The position numbers and the translations under genes are program-made. A stretch of 12,917 bases of DNA from NCBI GenBank assembly GCA_002361335.1, contig DESS01000304.1:243-13159 (forward strand). Direction: 5' to 3'. Numbering within the stretch: position 1 is the first letter of the stretch; each line of letters starts with the position of its first letter. The stretch is from Richelia sp. UBA3308. Lineage in GTDB: Bacteria > Cyanobacteriota > Cyanobacteriia > Cyanobacteriales > Nostocaceae. Shown here in pieces: positions 1 to 6,650 of this stretch. The notes beneath the pieces are model-generated. The model was given only the letters and a program-made list of their open reading frames with translations, had not been told where the DNA came from and ran no database searches.

Positions 1-435
1 CAATTCGTCCACCGTCTTGTGCCGGGGAATTAAACCGATATGTTTAGTTAAACTCTGGAATCGCCAGTTAATACCAATTCTGTATGAGGCTGCGCTTAAT
101 TGCCCGCAGCCTAGAAGACTGGAGCTATGGTAAAAAAGCCTACCTGCGTAGGTCCGAAAGCGCACATCTTTATACAGAAACGGTATAACTTACTTAAAAA
201 AAATTTTTGGTCATAACGATGCTGTTTTACAAGTCGCTTTTTCCCCGATGGTAATTTATTAGCTACCGCAAGCAGTGATAAAACAATTAAACTCTAGAAT
301 GAAAATGGTAAAAGTATTCTTACCGCTTTTAATTTCAGTGGCGAGAATCAAATTATCACCACGGTAAGCAGCTACGAAACCGTAAAACTTTGGCCTTGGG
401 AAAATGGAGTGTTGTTAGGAACCTTAGAATGTTAG
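1..435 (+). pseudogene. WD40-repeat protein remnant, interrupted by a small inverted-repeat element
   Basis: This is the 3' end of a dead WD40 (beta-propeller) gene that begins outside the window. Frame 2 near the start reads LVKLWNRQL (44-70), the end of one WD40 blade. An element with inverted ends (66-190) then interrupts it. From 209 the frame resumes as GHNDAVLQVAFSP; one base is missing near 245, so the reading shifts to DGNLLATASSDKTIKL (247-294). A TAG at 295-297 stands where the blade-closing Trp (TGG) is expected. The same frame then runs NENGKSILTAFNFSGENQ, later YETVKLWPWENG, to TAG at 433-435. The GH...FSPDG.LLATAS.D.TIKLW pattern is diagnostic of WD40 repeats. The damage is one frameshift, one nonsense codon and one insertion, so no functional product is expected. 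It converges on the lipoprotein gene that ends at 453. I am confident of the family but cannot say what effector domain the full gene carried. Confidence 0.82.
66..190. mobile_element. MITE-like element with terminal inverted repeats inside the WD40 remnant
   Basis: The left end (66-85, AGTTAATACCAATTCTGTAT) matches the reverse complement of the right end (172-190, AAGTTATACC then ..TTCTGTAT) apart from one indel and a few substitutions. Two internal hairpins are visible: AGGCTGCG (87-94) with CGCAGCCT (105-112), and CCTAC (139-143) with GTAGG (148-152) around a four-base loop. No coding frame lies inside. The element sits between two recognisable WD40 segments, so it is an insertion and not a native spacer. 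TTA flanks both sides (68-70 and 190-192), a possible short target duplication that cannot be fixed because it overlaps the inverted repeat. It is probably a non-autonomous transposon derivative; its family is unknown to me. Confidence 0.68.
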
Positions 436-452
436 GATAAGGATATAATTAT

Positions 453-908
453 CTAAGAACAAAGTTCTTTGGACCAATCTTGGGAACCTCTACCTGGATA
501 ACACTTGTATTGCTTTCCAACCCAAACCATTGTCCATGAGTTATTATCAGCCCCGGATGATTCAAAATCCGCACGATGACGGATTCCATTTAGAGAATCA
601 TCTAAAAGACCTGTTTGGGTGATTATCACAGTTTTGAAAGTAGGTTTGACTGCTTCTACTGTTACATCCCTCTTGAAATTTCCTTCTTGGGGCTCTTCGT
701 CAGGTGGAGGAAAAACCCCAATTGCAATTTCTTTAGGATCGCTTCCCGTTAAAGATACGCCTTGAGAAGATAGTTTATTTAAATCTATGGAATTATAACT
801 TTCTCTCTCTTTTACAGCTTTTACATCCGCATCAGCGGAACAGCCAGCCAAAGTAAGTGTACCAAATAGGGCAAGAAAAACTAAATACCGTTTATATTTA
901 TTCATCAT
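453..908 (-). CDS. Small putative lipoprotein of unknown function
   Basis: An open frame runs from 947, but the likely start is one of two adjacent ATGs (906-908 or 903-905). These place a short basic stretch (MNKYKRYL) directly before a hydrophobic core ending in the lipobox LTLAGC, a normal type II signal peptide; the upstream 13 residues would spoil it. The predicted mature protein begins at that Cys and is about 128 residues. It contains a Pro-rich, acidic stretch (VFPPPDEEPQEGNFK) and a C-terminal part with WTMVWVGKQYKCYPGRG and a final Cys one residue from the end. The two late cysteines could form a disulfide, and the W.VGKQ.KC..GRG pattern looks like a conserved core. I do not recognise a named family. 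It is transcribed alone: its 3' end converges on the WD40 remnant, and 181 bp separate its longest frame from the transglycosylase gene. Outer or plasma membrane anchoring is inferred from the lipobox only. Confidence 0.75.
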   Translation of the reverse strand: MMNKYKRYLVFLALFGTLTLAGCSADADVKAVKERESYNSIDLNKLSSQGVSLTGSDPKEIAIGVFPPPDEEPQEGNFKRDVTVEAVKPTFKTVIITQTGLLDDSLNGIRHRADFESSGADNNSWTMVWVGKQYKCYPGRGSQDWSKELCS

Positions 909-1041
909 GAAATCAACAATTAATTTTGCACGTGTCAGTATAAACACATGTAAAACTAAAATGTAAATTTAAAAAGCTACATTATTGTTTTCAAAAATAA
1001 ACTATGAGTAAAAATAAAATAGAACATGGTGATAGAATATA

Positions 1042-1077
1042 GCGTAGGATGGATAATACATTACCATTATCCTACGC
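1042..1077. repeat. Inverted repeat between lipoprotein and transglycosylase genes
   Basis: GCGTAGGAT (1042-1050) pairs perfectly with ATCCTACGC (1069-1077), with an AT-rich 18-base middle that is partly self-complementary (GGATAAT / ATTACC). It lies about 50 bp past the stop codon of the transglycosylase gene on the minus strand and could serve as its 3' hairpin. No T-run follows, so an intrinsic terminator is not shown. It resembles the GCGTAGG-type palindromic repeats dispersed in cyanobacterial genomes. Confidence 0.55.
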
Positions 1078-1128
1078 CAAACAATTAGTGAAGAAATTGT
1101 GAATGTGGAATATTCTCCATTCTTCACC

Positions 1129-3348
1129 TTAATTACTTGTTTCTTCTGGCTCGTCCTCTTCTAGCAGAGGAAACTGGGTTTGTTTTGCAAAAAATTGATC
1201 CATTAATTGAGATGTCTGGGGATTGTAAATTCTGAGATAATTCCAATAATTACCAAGCACTTGACGGACGTAATTTTTAGTTTCGGGAAAGGGAATTGCT
1301 TCGACAAACTCATCAGGATCGTCTTTTGGTATAGTTTTCAACCACCTAGAAACATTTCCTGGTCCTGCATTGTAACTGGCGATCGCATACAATGAATCAT
1401 TGTCGTATTGTTTGTGGGTACTGTCTAAATACCAGGTACCGTACATGATATTATCTTCAGGGTCTGTTAAATCGGTACTGCTATAATCAACATTGATTTG
1501 TGGTGCAATCCATTTCGCCGTGCTTGGTAGTACCTGCATCAAACCCGTAGCATTAGCAACAGACTTAATTTTTTCTTGAAATCTTGACTCTTGACGTATC
1601 AAGGAAACTACTAAAAAAGGATTAAGTAGACGTTTTTCAGACCATCTGTTAATTTTTTCAAAGTAGGGAAATGGATAACGAGCCTGCCAATACATGTTTT
1701 GTTTGCTTAATTCTTGATACTGAGCTCTTTCTTCCGGTTTTTCCCTATCTTCTAATTTGGCGACGATGGAAATTCCACCCACATAATTTCCCCTTGCCAA
1801 CTGCATCAAACCTTCGGTAAACTGTTCTGCTACCGTTGGCTGTAACTTGTTCTGAAATTCAGTTTCCCATTGCTGCCAAGCGTCTCGTTCTTGTCCTAAT
1901 AGATACAACTCTTTGAAAGTATCGGAACCGGCGGGTGGCAAGGGACGTACCCGATCTACCATTTCCGGACTCATGCCACGCACGGTATTAAAATTACCAA
2001 CATCTAAACCTAAAGTTGCAGCAGAACGCCATGCGTAATAGGAGTAAGGAAAATTACTAACTACATACTCATAAGCTTGTCGTGCTTCAGCTTCTTTACC
2101 AAGCTTAGTTGCCCATTTACCGACCCAAAAACCGGCTCTGGGAGCCAAAATACTAGTAGGATTCTTAACAGGAACAGATTGTGCCCATTCCCATGCAGCT
2201 TGATAATCTTTAGCTTTAGCTTTTTGCTGGGCTACTTTCCACTGATATTGTGCAGCTTCTTCGGTGTTAGCAAATTTAGTAATCAGTAACTTTAAAGCTT
2301 CCCTGGCACCTGAATCATTTCTTTGTGATTGCAGAATTTTGGATTTACGAATCAGGGCTTTCCCAGCTTGCTCGGGGTAATTAGCAATGACTTCCTCAAG
2401 AAAAGGTAAACTTTGTGTACCATTTCTAGTTAATTCTGCCAAACGTAACAAAGCCTTTCCTGTTTCTCTTTCACCTGGAAACTCGCTGAGCATTTGTTGA
2501 AAAGCGAGAGTAGCCCTTTCTCTCTCCCCACTAATTTGCAATCCTCTACCATGACGATAGAGATTTTTCGCAGTGGGAGTTGCTTTTCCGTAAGCTGTAG
2601 CAGCTTTGCCAAATTCTTTACTTTCCCAATAGGCATTACCAATAATTTCCCAATCCTCTGGTTCGAGGGTTGGTTCGTTAACAAGTGTATCTAACACCGG
2701 AACAATTCCGGGTTGCTCAAAAGCGTATTTCGCCAGAATTAACTGTAACTTTGGCTGAATGGGATTTTCGCGCAATCGTCCTCTAATAATTTCCCACGTT
2801 AAGGGATGAGAAGGAAAATCAGCGATCGCCTTATTTTGATATTCCTCGACACCAATTAAATATAAAGCTTTAGCAGCAACTGGTTCTGAGGAATATTTTC
2901 TTACAACAGCCTGTCTTTTATCGGAAGCTTTACCAGGTTCACCAAGAATATCGTAAGCACGAGCCTGCTGTAATAAAACATAGGGCGCAAGAGCTTTATA
3001 ATCTTTTTCAAGACCGTTAAGTAATTCTAGGGCTTCATTTGCTTGGTCTTTTACAAGTAAATTATCAGCCAAAAGATAACGAGCGCGATATTGTTCAATT
3101 GAAGGCGAACCTTTGGCAATTTCTGTCAATTTCGTAGCACGTGTTTCCGGGGGCTGATTAACCAAAGGTAAAACAACAGATGTGGCTATATTCGCCTCAG
3201 TTATAAGCTCAGGCTGACTATTACCATCAAATAACTTCCCCAAATTTTTACCAATTTGAGGAGCCGAAACCATAGCACCAACCAGCAGGGCACAGAATCC
3301 CGCACCAGCAATAAGAGAAATTTGTTTTTTCTGTAGCTTCTTCAGCAT
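1129..3348 (-). CDS. Slt70-like lytic transglycosylase with TPR superhelix
   Basis: This is a 739-residue periplasmic murein hydrolase that cleaves the MurNAc-GlcNAc bond to give 1,6-anhydro ends. The N-terminus (MLKKLQKKQISLIAGAGF..) is basic followed by a hydrophobic segment to about residue 30, a signal peptide or anchor. Residues about 55-500 are helical, TPR-like repeats (for example AYVLLQQARAYDILGEPGKA and YGKATPTAKNLYRHGRGL). The C-terminal domain (about 570-715) is a family 1 SLT domain: NPFLVVSLIRQESRF holds the catalytic Glu587, followed by GLMQVLPSTA, the PEDNIMYG region and ASYNAGPGNVSRW. The end (ETKNYVRQVLGNYWNYLRIY) matches the usual close of this fold, followed by an acidic tail. 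This architecture is that of Slt70-type enzymes as found across cyanobacteria. The upstream gap of 219 bp, with a G-rich repeat on the coding strand, suggests its own promoter or processed 5' leader. Family assignment is firm; whether it is free or anchored is not shown. Confidence 0.93.
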   Translation of the reverse strand: MLKKLQKKQISLIAGAGFCALLVGAMVSAPQIGKNLGKLFDGNSQPELITEANIATSVVLPLVNQPPETRATKLTEIAKGSPSIEQYRARYLLADNLLVKDQANEALELLNGLEKDYKALAPYVLLQQARAYDILGEPGKASDKRQAVVRKYSSEPVAAKALYLIGVEEYQNKAIADFPSHPLTWEIIRGRLRENPIQPKLQLILAKYAFEQPGIVPVLDTLVNEPTLEPEDWEIIGNAYWESKEFGKAATAYGKATPTAKNLYRHGRGLQISGERERATLAFQQMLSEFPGERETGKALLRLAELTRNGTQSLPFLEEVIANYPEQAGKALIRKSKILQSQRNDSGAREALKLLITKFANTEEAAQYQWKVAQQKAKAKDYQAAWEWAQSVPVKNPTSILAPRAGFWVGKWATKLGKEAEARQAYEYVVSNFPYSYYAWRSAATLGLDVGNFNTVRGMSPEMVDRVRPLPPAGSDTFKELYLLGQERDAWQQWETEFQNKLQPTVAEQFTEGLMQLARGNYVGGISIVAKLEDREKPEERAQYQELSKQNMYWQARYPFPYFEKINRWSEKRLLNPFLVVSLIRQESRFQEKIKSVANATGLMQVLPSTAKWIAPQINVDYSSTDLTDPEDNIMYGTWYLDSTHKQYDNDSLYAIASYNAGPGNVSRWLKTIPKDDPDEFVEAIPFPETKNYVRQVLGNYWNYLRIYNPQTSQLMDQFFAKQTQFPLLEEDEPEETSN

Positions 3349-3514
3349 TGATACCCGCTGAGGATTTCACAAGAATATCTTGCACTTTACCATCACTGGT
3401 GGTCAAATTAACCTATCTTAGTTACCAATTTCAAATTTTTTTGGAAATTTTTTTCAAAAAACCTCAATAAAACCTTAAATAACTCCTCATTAACAAGTAA
3501 TTGCTAACTATATT

Positions 3515-3565
3515 CCCCCCATCCCCTTGTCCCCTTCTCCCCCCATCCCCTTGTCCCCTTCTCCC
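3515..3565 (-). repeat. C-rich tandem repeat; G-quadruplex candidate on the coding strand
   Basis: A 24-bp unit (CCCCATCCCCTTGTCCCC then TTCTCC) is present twice in perfect tandem at 3517-3540 and 3541-3564. The minus strand therefore carries seven runs of three to six G with loops of two to four bases. It lies directly after the hydroxylase stop codon (3568) and about 170 bp before the transglycosylase start, and both genes read on the minus strand. The G-rich strand is thus the RNA-like strand. Short CCCCATC-type tandem repeats are common in filamentous cyanobacteria; a regulatory role here is inference. Confidence 0.75.
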
Positions 3566-3567
3566 AA

Positions 3568-4827
3568 TTAATCTCCCTTCGCCAATTGGGGAATTCTACC
3601 TTTCAAGCCAATCATTAATTTGAGGTTAAATATTTTTATCAAAGATACCCGCTGCATGATCCATAAACCAAAGCGCCTTGCCATGACTACTGGTAAAAAT
3701 TGATTGGAAAATACTCGATCTAATAAGTCAGTAAAACCTAAAATTGCCAGGTTCTCTTTCTTGCGCCAACTTTCGTAGGTTTTGAGTACTTTTACATCTC
3801 CAATATCTTTTCCATCACAATGGGCTTGTTTGATTACTTCGGCTAAGGCTGCTGCATCGCGAATGCCTAAATTTAAACCTTGTCCACCTACGGGATGACA
3901 TTTGTGTGCTGCATCACCAATTAAAGCCAGTCTATGTAATGCATAACGATCGCTTTGCATTAACTGTACTTGAAAAATAAAGCGATCGCCTAGTAATTCC
4001 AATTTACCCATTTGATCGCCAAAACGTTGTTGCAATTGCGTCAAAAATTGTTCGTCATCCAAGGCGCACAAGGCTTTTGCTTCTTCATGGGGTGCCGTCC
4101 AAACAATTCGACAACGGTTCTGTGGTAGTGGTAATATCGCAAATGGTCCACTAGATTGAAACTTTTCGTAAGCTGTATTTTTGTGGGGTTTTTCTGGCTT
4201 GACAAATGCGACAATACATGATTGCCAATATTTCCAACCTCTGGTTTTAATGCCAGCAGCTTGACGAATGCGGGATTTACCTCCGTCTGCAGCTACGATT
4301 AAACGACTGCGAATCCGGCGTATCTCTCCTGCGACTTTTACCTCTACTGTGGCCATATTTTGCAAGTACTCTGTACTTACAACTTCCCCAGGACATAAAT
4401 AAGTGATGTTGGGACTGTTTTTAACAAATTCTTGTAAAGGATACAGTAGCGCTTGATGTTCGGCTACATAACCCAAATCTTGACTACCAATATCGGAAGT
4501 ACTAAATTCTACTACATTTGCATAATCGGCATCAGAAAGACGCACGCGGTTGTAAGTTTCAATTTGGGGTAATATTTTATCCCAAATGCCAATTCCTTGA
4601 TAAATCAATGCCGACAGCATATGTATTGCATAGGCTTGTCCCTTGGCTACTGAGGCAGATTGTACTCTTGCTTCAATTAAAAGTATTCTTAATCGAGAAT
4701 CATACAATGCAGCAGCTAAAGTTAAGCCGATAATTCCGCCGCCGACAATTATCAAATCGTAATCGTACCCCCGTTTTTCGGCGAGGGATTGGGAAGGTAT
4801 TTGTTGATAAAGCTGCGCTTGCGCCAT
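3568..4827 (-). CDS. FAD-dependent hydroxylase, UbiH/UbiF/VisC/COQ6 family
   Basis: This is a 419-residue class A flavoprotein monooxygenase, expected to hydroxylate an aromatic substrate using O2 and NAD(P)H. The Rossmann motif DYDLIIVGGGIIGLTLAAAL places GGGIIG at residues 29-34. Next comes the acidic ribose-binding end of the second strand (LLIEAR), then the DG motif (LIVAADGGKSRIRQAAGI). The second FAD motif, GDAAHKCHPVGGQGLNLG, starts at Gly304; GDAAH.CHP..GQG is the family signature. The C-terminus is basic and hydrophobic (FGLWIMQRVSLIKIFNLKLM), which suggests a peripheral membrane contact. Related cyanobacterial proteins are annotated as 2-octaprenyl-6-methoxyphenol hydroxylase-like. 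Because these organisms make plastoquinone and not ubiquinone, a prenyl-quinone substrate is inference. The ATG at 4825-4827 leaves about 20 residues before the Rossmann strand; no good Shine-Dalgarno is visible. It appears monocistronic, with repeat-filled gaps on both sides. Confidence 0.88.
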   Translation of the reverse strand: MAQAQLYQQIPSQSLAEKRGYDYDLIIVGGGIIGLTLAAALYDSRLRILLIEARVQSASVAKGQAYAIHMLSALIYQGIGIWDKILPQIETYNRVRLSDADYANVVEFSTSDIGSQDLGYVAEHQALLYPLQEFVKNSPNITYLCPGEVVSTEYLQNMATVEVKVAGEIRRIRSRLIVAADGGKSRIRQAAGIKTRGWKYWQSCIVAFVKPEKPHKNTAYEKFQSSGPFAILPLPQNRCRIVWTAPHEEAKALCALDDEQFLTQLQQRFGDQMGKLELLGDRFIFQVQLMQSDRYALHRLALIGDAAHKCHPVGGQGLNLGIRDAAALAEVIKQAHCDGKDIGDVKVLKTYESWRKKENLAILGFTDLLDRVFSNQFLPVVMARRFGLWIMQRVSLIKIFNLKLMIGLKGRIPQLAKGD

Positions 4828-4925
4828 TGTTAAAATAAATCACAGCATTTTTATTATTGTGACGTAATTTGAAGAATTTCGGCAAGGGGAGAAGAGGGAG
4901 CAAGGGGAGAAAAGAATTTTGAGGT

Positions 4926-4955
4926 TGTAGAGACGTTATATATAACGTCTCTACA
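4926..4955. repeat. 30-bp perfect palindrome
   Basis: TGTAGAGACGTTATA (4926-4940) is followed immediately by its exact reverse complement (4941-4955), with no spacer. It lies between the hydroxylase start (4827) and the 3' end of the diguanylate cyclase gene (5126), both on the minus strand. Palindromes with a GTAGAGACGT half-site are, from my knowledge, dispersed through filamentous cyanobacterial genomes. It could form a cruciform or RNA hairpin and act as a 3' processing or termination structure, but no T-run accompanies it. Confidence 0.85.
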
Positions 4956-5050
4956 GAATTTCAGAAAAAACGAACCAGCCAAAACTAATGGAATGCAACA
5001 CTAGTACTCCGCCAAGATTACTTTGCGGGCATATACCCCATCCCAATTCC

Positions 5051-5103
5051 AGGCTTCAGGCTTCAGCCTTTTTAATTCGGGCATTCTAAATTCGGGCATT
5101 CTA
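5051..5103. repeat. Cluster of short repeats upstream of the hydroxylase gene
   Basis: AGGCTTCAGGCTTCAGCCTT (5051-5070) is a partly self-complementary repeat. It is followed by a 15-bp unit AATTCGGGCATTCTA twice in perfect tandem (5074-5088 and 5089-5103), with a partial third copy (AATTCTAAATTCG). The stretch ends about 20 bp past the stop codon of the diguanylate cyclase gene. The same motif occurs inverted at 7517-7536, so it is dispersed. No gene lies between 4828 and 5125. Confidence 0.75.
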
Positions 5104-5125
5104 AATTCTAAATTCGACCATTCCT

Positions 5126-6619
5126 TTAAATGAACTTTACACAATTACGTCCCGCTGATTTTGCTTTATACAACATCCTATCAGCATCAGCAATTAATGT
5201 TTGAGGTGATTTATTCAACTGAGGAATAGTCGTGGCTACCCCTAAACTAACGGTAAGACGATTGCTTACATCTGAACTGATGTGGGGAATATGTAAAGAT
5301 TCGACTCTTGAATTAATTACCTTGGCTAAATGAATTGCTCCTTCTAAATTGGTATTTGGTAGCAGGATAACAAACTCTTCACCGCCGTAACGAGCAGCTA
5401 AATCGGCTGGGCGTTTAATAGTTTCTTGGAAGACGATCGCAATTCGACGTAAACATTCATCTCCAAATTGATGTCCATAAGTGTCGTTGTAATTTTTAAA
5501 GTAATCAACGTCGCACATTATTAATGATAAAGGTACTTGTTCTCTTAATAAGCGCTTCCATTCTTGTTGAAAATAATTATCAAAGTAGCGACGATTTGCT
5601 AATCCCGTTAAACTATCGGAATCCGCAAGTTGTTGTAATTTCTGATTGGCAATTTGCAGTTTTTCAGCTATTTTGCGATATTCAATCTCATTTTTACTGA
5701 CAATTTCTTTCATTAACAGACATTCTTTTACTTCTCTCTCTAGTGCTTGATTTTTTTTTTGGAGCTGCTGGGTTTGTTCATCGACTGTTTGCTGCAAAAT
5801 CTGAATCAAGGCTTGCATTTCTAATGGATCTAAAACTCGCAACAAGCTACTTTGAGTAATAATGCCACATAACTTTTCCTGGGAGTCAATTACAACTAAC
5901 CTACGGATATTATGCTGCTCCATTTTTTGATGAGCAAACCATAGAGTATCGTCATTTCTAATTGGTTTAAGAGGGGCACTCATCACAACTCTTGCCTGAG
6001 TTGAGGAGAAATCATAATTTTGCGCCCGTAATCTGACTATATCAACTTCTGTAATAATTCCAATTGGATTATTTTCACCCTCTGTATTAATCTCACTAAT
6101 AACCACACAGCTAATTTTATTTTTAGCCATGAGCTGGGTAATATCCAAAACAGTTGTCAGCCCAGAAGCTTGGATTACGTGGGTTTCCATCAACTCCCCC
6201 ACCAATCTATACCTAATCATATCCGCTGGTTTGAAAACTTTGCGAATTGTTTTGGGAGTCACAATACCAATTAACTGCCCAAGCTCATTTAACACAGGTA
6301 AATGGCGAATTCGGTGGCGGCGCATCAAATCCAATATCATATAGATATCGGTGATTTGGGATGTGGTAACATAAATTACATTTTTTGACATGACATCAGC
6401 AATGGTAAATCCAGTAAATTCCTGACGTTCTGCTGTCAAGCGAACTACATCCCGCTCTGTGAAAATACCAAGTAAATTTCCTTGTTCTACGATCAAAACA
6501 TAGCTAACTTTGCTTTGATTTAATAAAGTAATTACATCTTTAACTGATGCACTAGGCTCTGTTGTAAGAGGTTGAAAATCAATAGCTTGATTCCAGGAAA
6601 ACTCTGACTCTGAGGTCAT
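5126..6619 (-). CDS. Diguanylate cyclase with four CBS domains
   Basis: This 497-residue cytoplasmic signalling protein should make c-di-GMP from two GTP. Two CBS pairs fill residues about 10-130 and 140-270; each repeat shows the typical V..VM/L....V..I, IGI.T..D pattern (LLGIFTERDVVRL, LIGIVTPKTI, PIGIITEVDIVRL, LCGIITQSSL). CBS pairs usually bind adenine nucleotides, so energy-state sensing is a fair inference. A glutamine-rich coiled coil (about 272-335, QTVDEQTQQLQKKNQ..) links to the GGDEF domain (about 335-497), which opens with DSLTGLANRRYFD. The active-site motif is GGEEF at 412-416, a catalytically competent variant. RPAD (403-406) lies five residues upstream, exactly the RxxD product-inhibition site. 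There is no transmembrane segment or EAL domain. Ten consecutive A residues on the coding strand encode the Lys-Lys-Asn in the coiled coil. It starts 31 bp after yebC ends and is probably co-transcribed with it. Confidence 0.93.
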   Translation of the reverse strand: MTSESEFSWNQAIDFQPLTTEPSASVKDVITLLNQSKVSYVLIVEQGNLLGIFTERDVVRLTAERQEFTGFTIADVMSKNVIYVTTSQITDIYMILDLMRRHRIRHLPVLNELGQLIGIVTPKTIRKVFKPADMIRYRLVGELMETHVIQASGLTTVLDITQLMAKNKISCVVISEINTEGENNPIGIITEVDIVRLRAQNYDFSSTQARVVMSAPLKPIRNDDTLWFAHQKMEQHNIRRLVVIDSQEKLCGIITQSSLLRVLDPLEMQALIQILQQTVDEQTQQLQKKNQALEREVKECLLMKEIVSKNEIEYRKIAEKLQIANQKLQQLADSDSLTGLANRRYFDNYFQQEWKRLLREQVPLSLIMCDVDYFKNYNDTYGHQFGDECLRRIAIVFQETIKRPADLAARYGGEEFVILLPNTNLEGAIHLAKVINSRVESLHIPHISSDVSNRLTVSLGVATTIPQLNKSPQTLIADADRMLYKAKSAGRNCVKFI

Positions 6620-6650
6620 ACATGTAATAGAGTCACACTCAATCCCGATA

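Noticed and set aside
1207..2694. Several open frames of 60-85 codons on either strand inside the transglycosylase gene
   Set aside because: They overlap a gene with clear SLT motifs, have no domain pattern, and are expected by chance in this composition.
3515..3565. Tandem repeat considered as a CRISPR array
   Set aside because: The two 24-bp units abut without spacers and are low in complexity; no cas gene is present.
5051..5075. GGCTTCAGCC hairpin followed by TTTTT considered as an intrinsic terminator
   Set aside because: The T-run is on the plus strand, while the neighbouring genes are all on the minus strand, so it does not end any visible gene.
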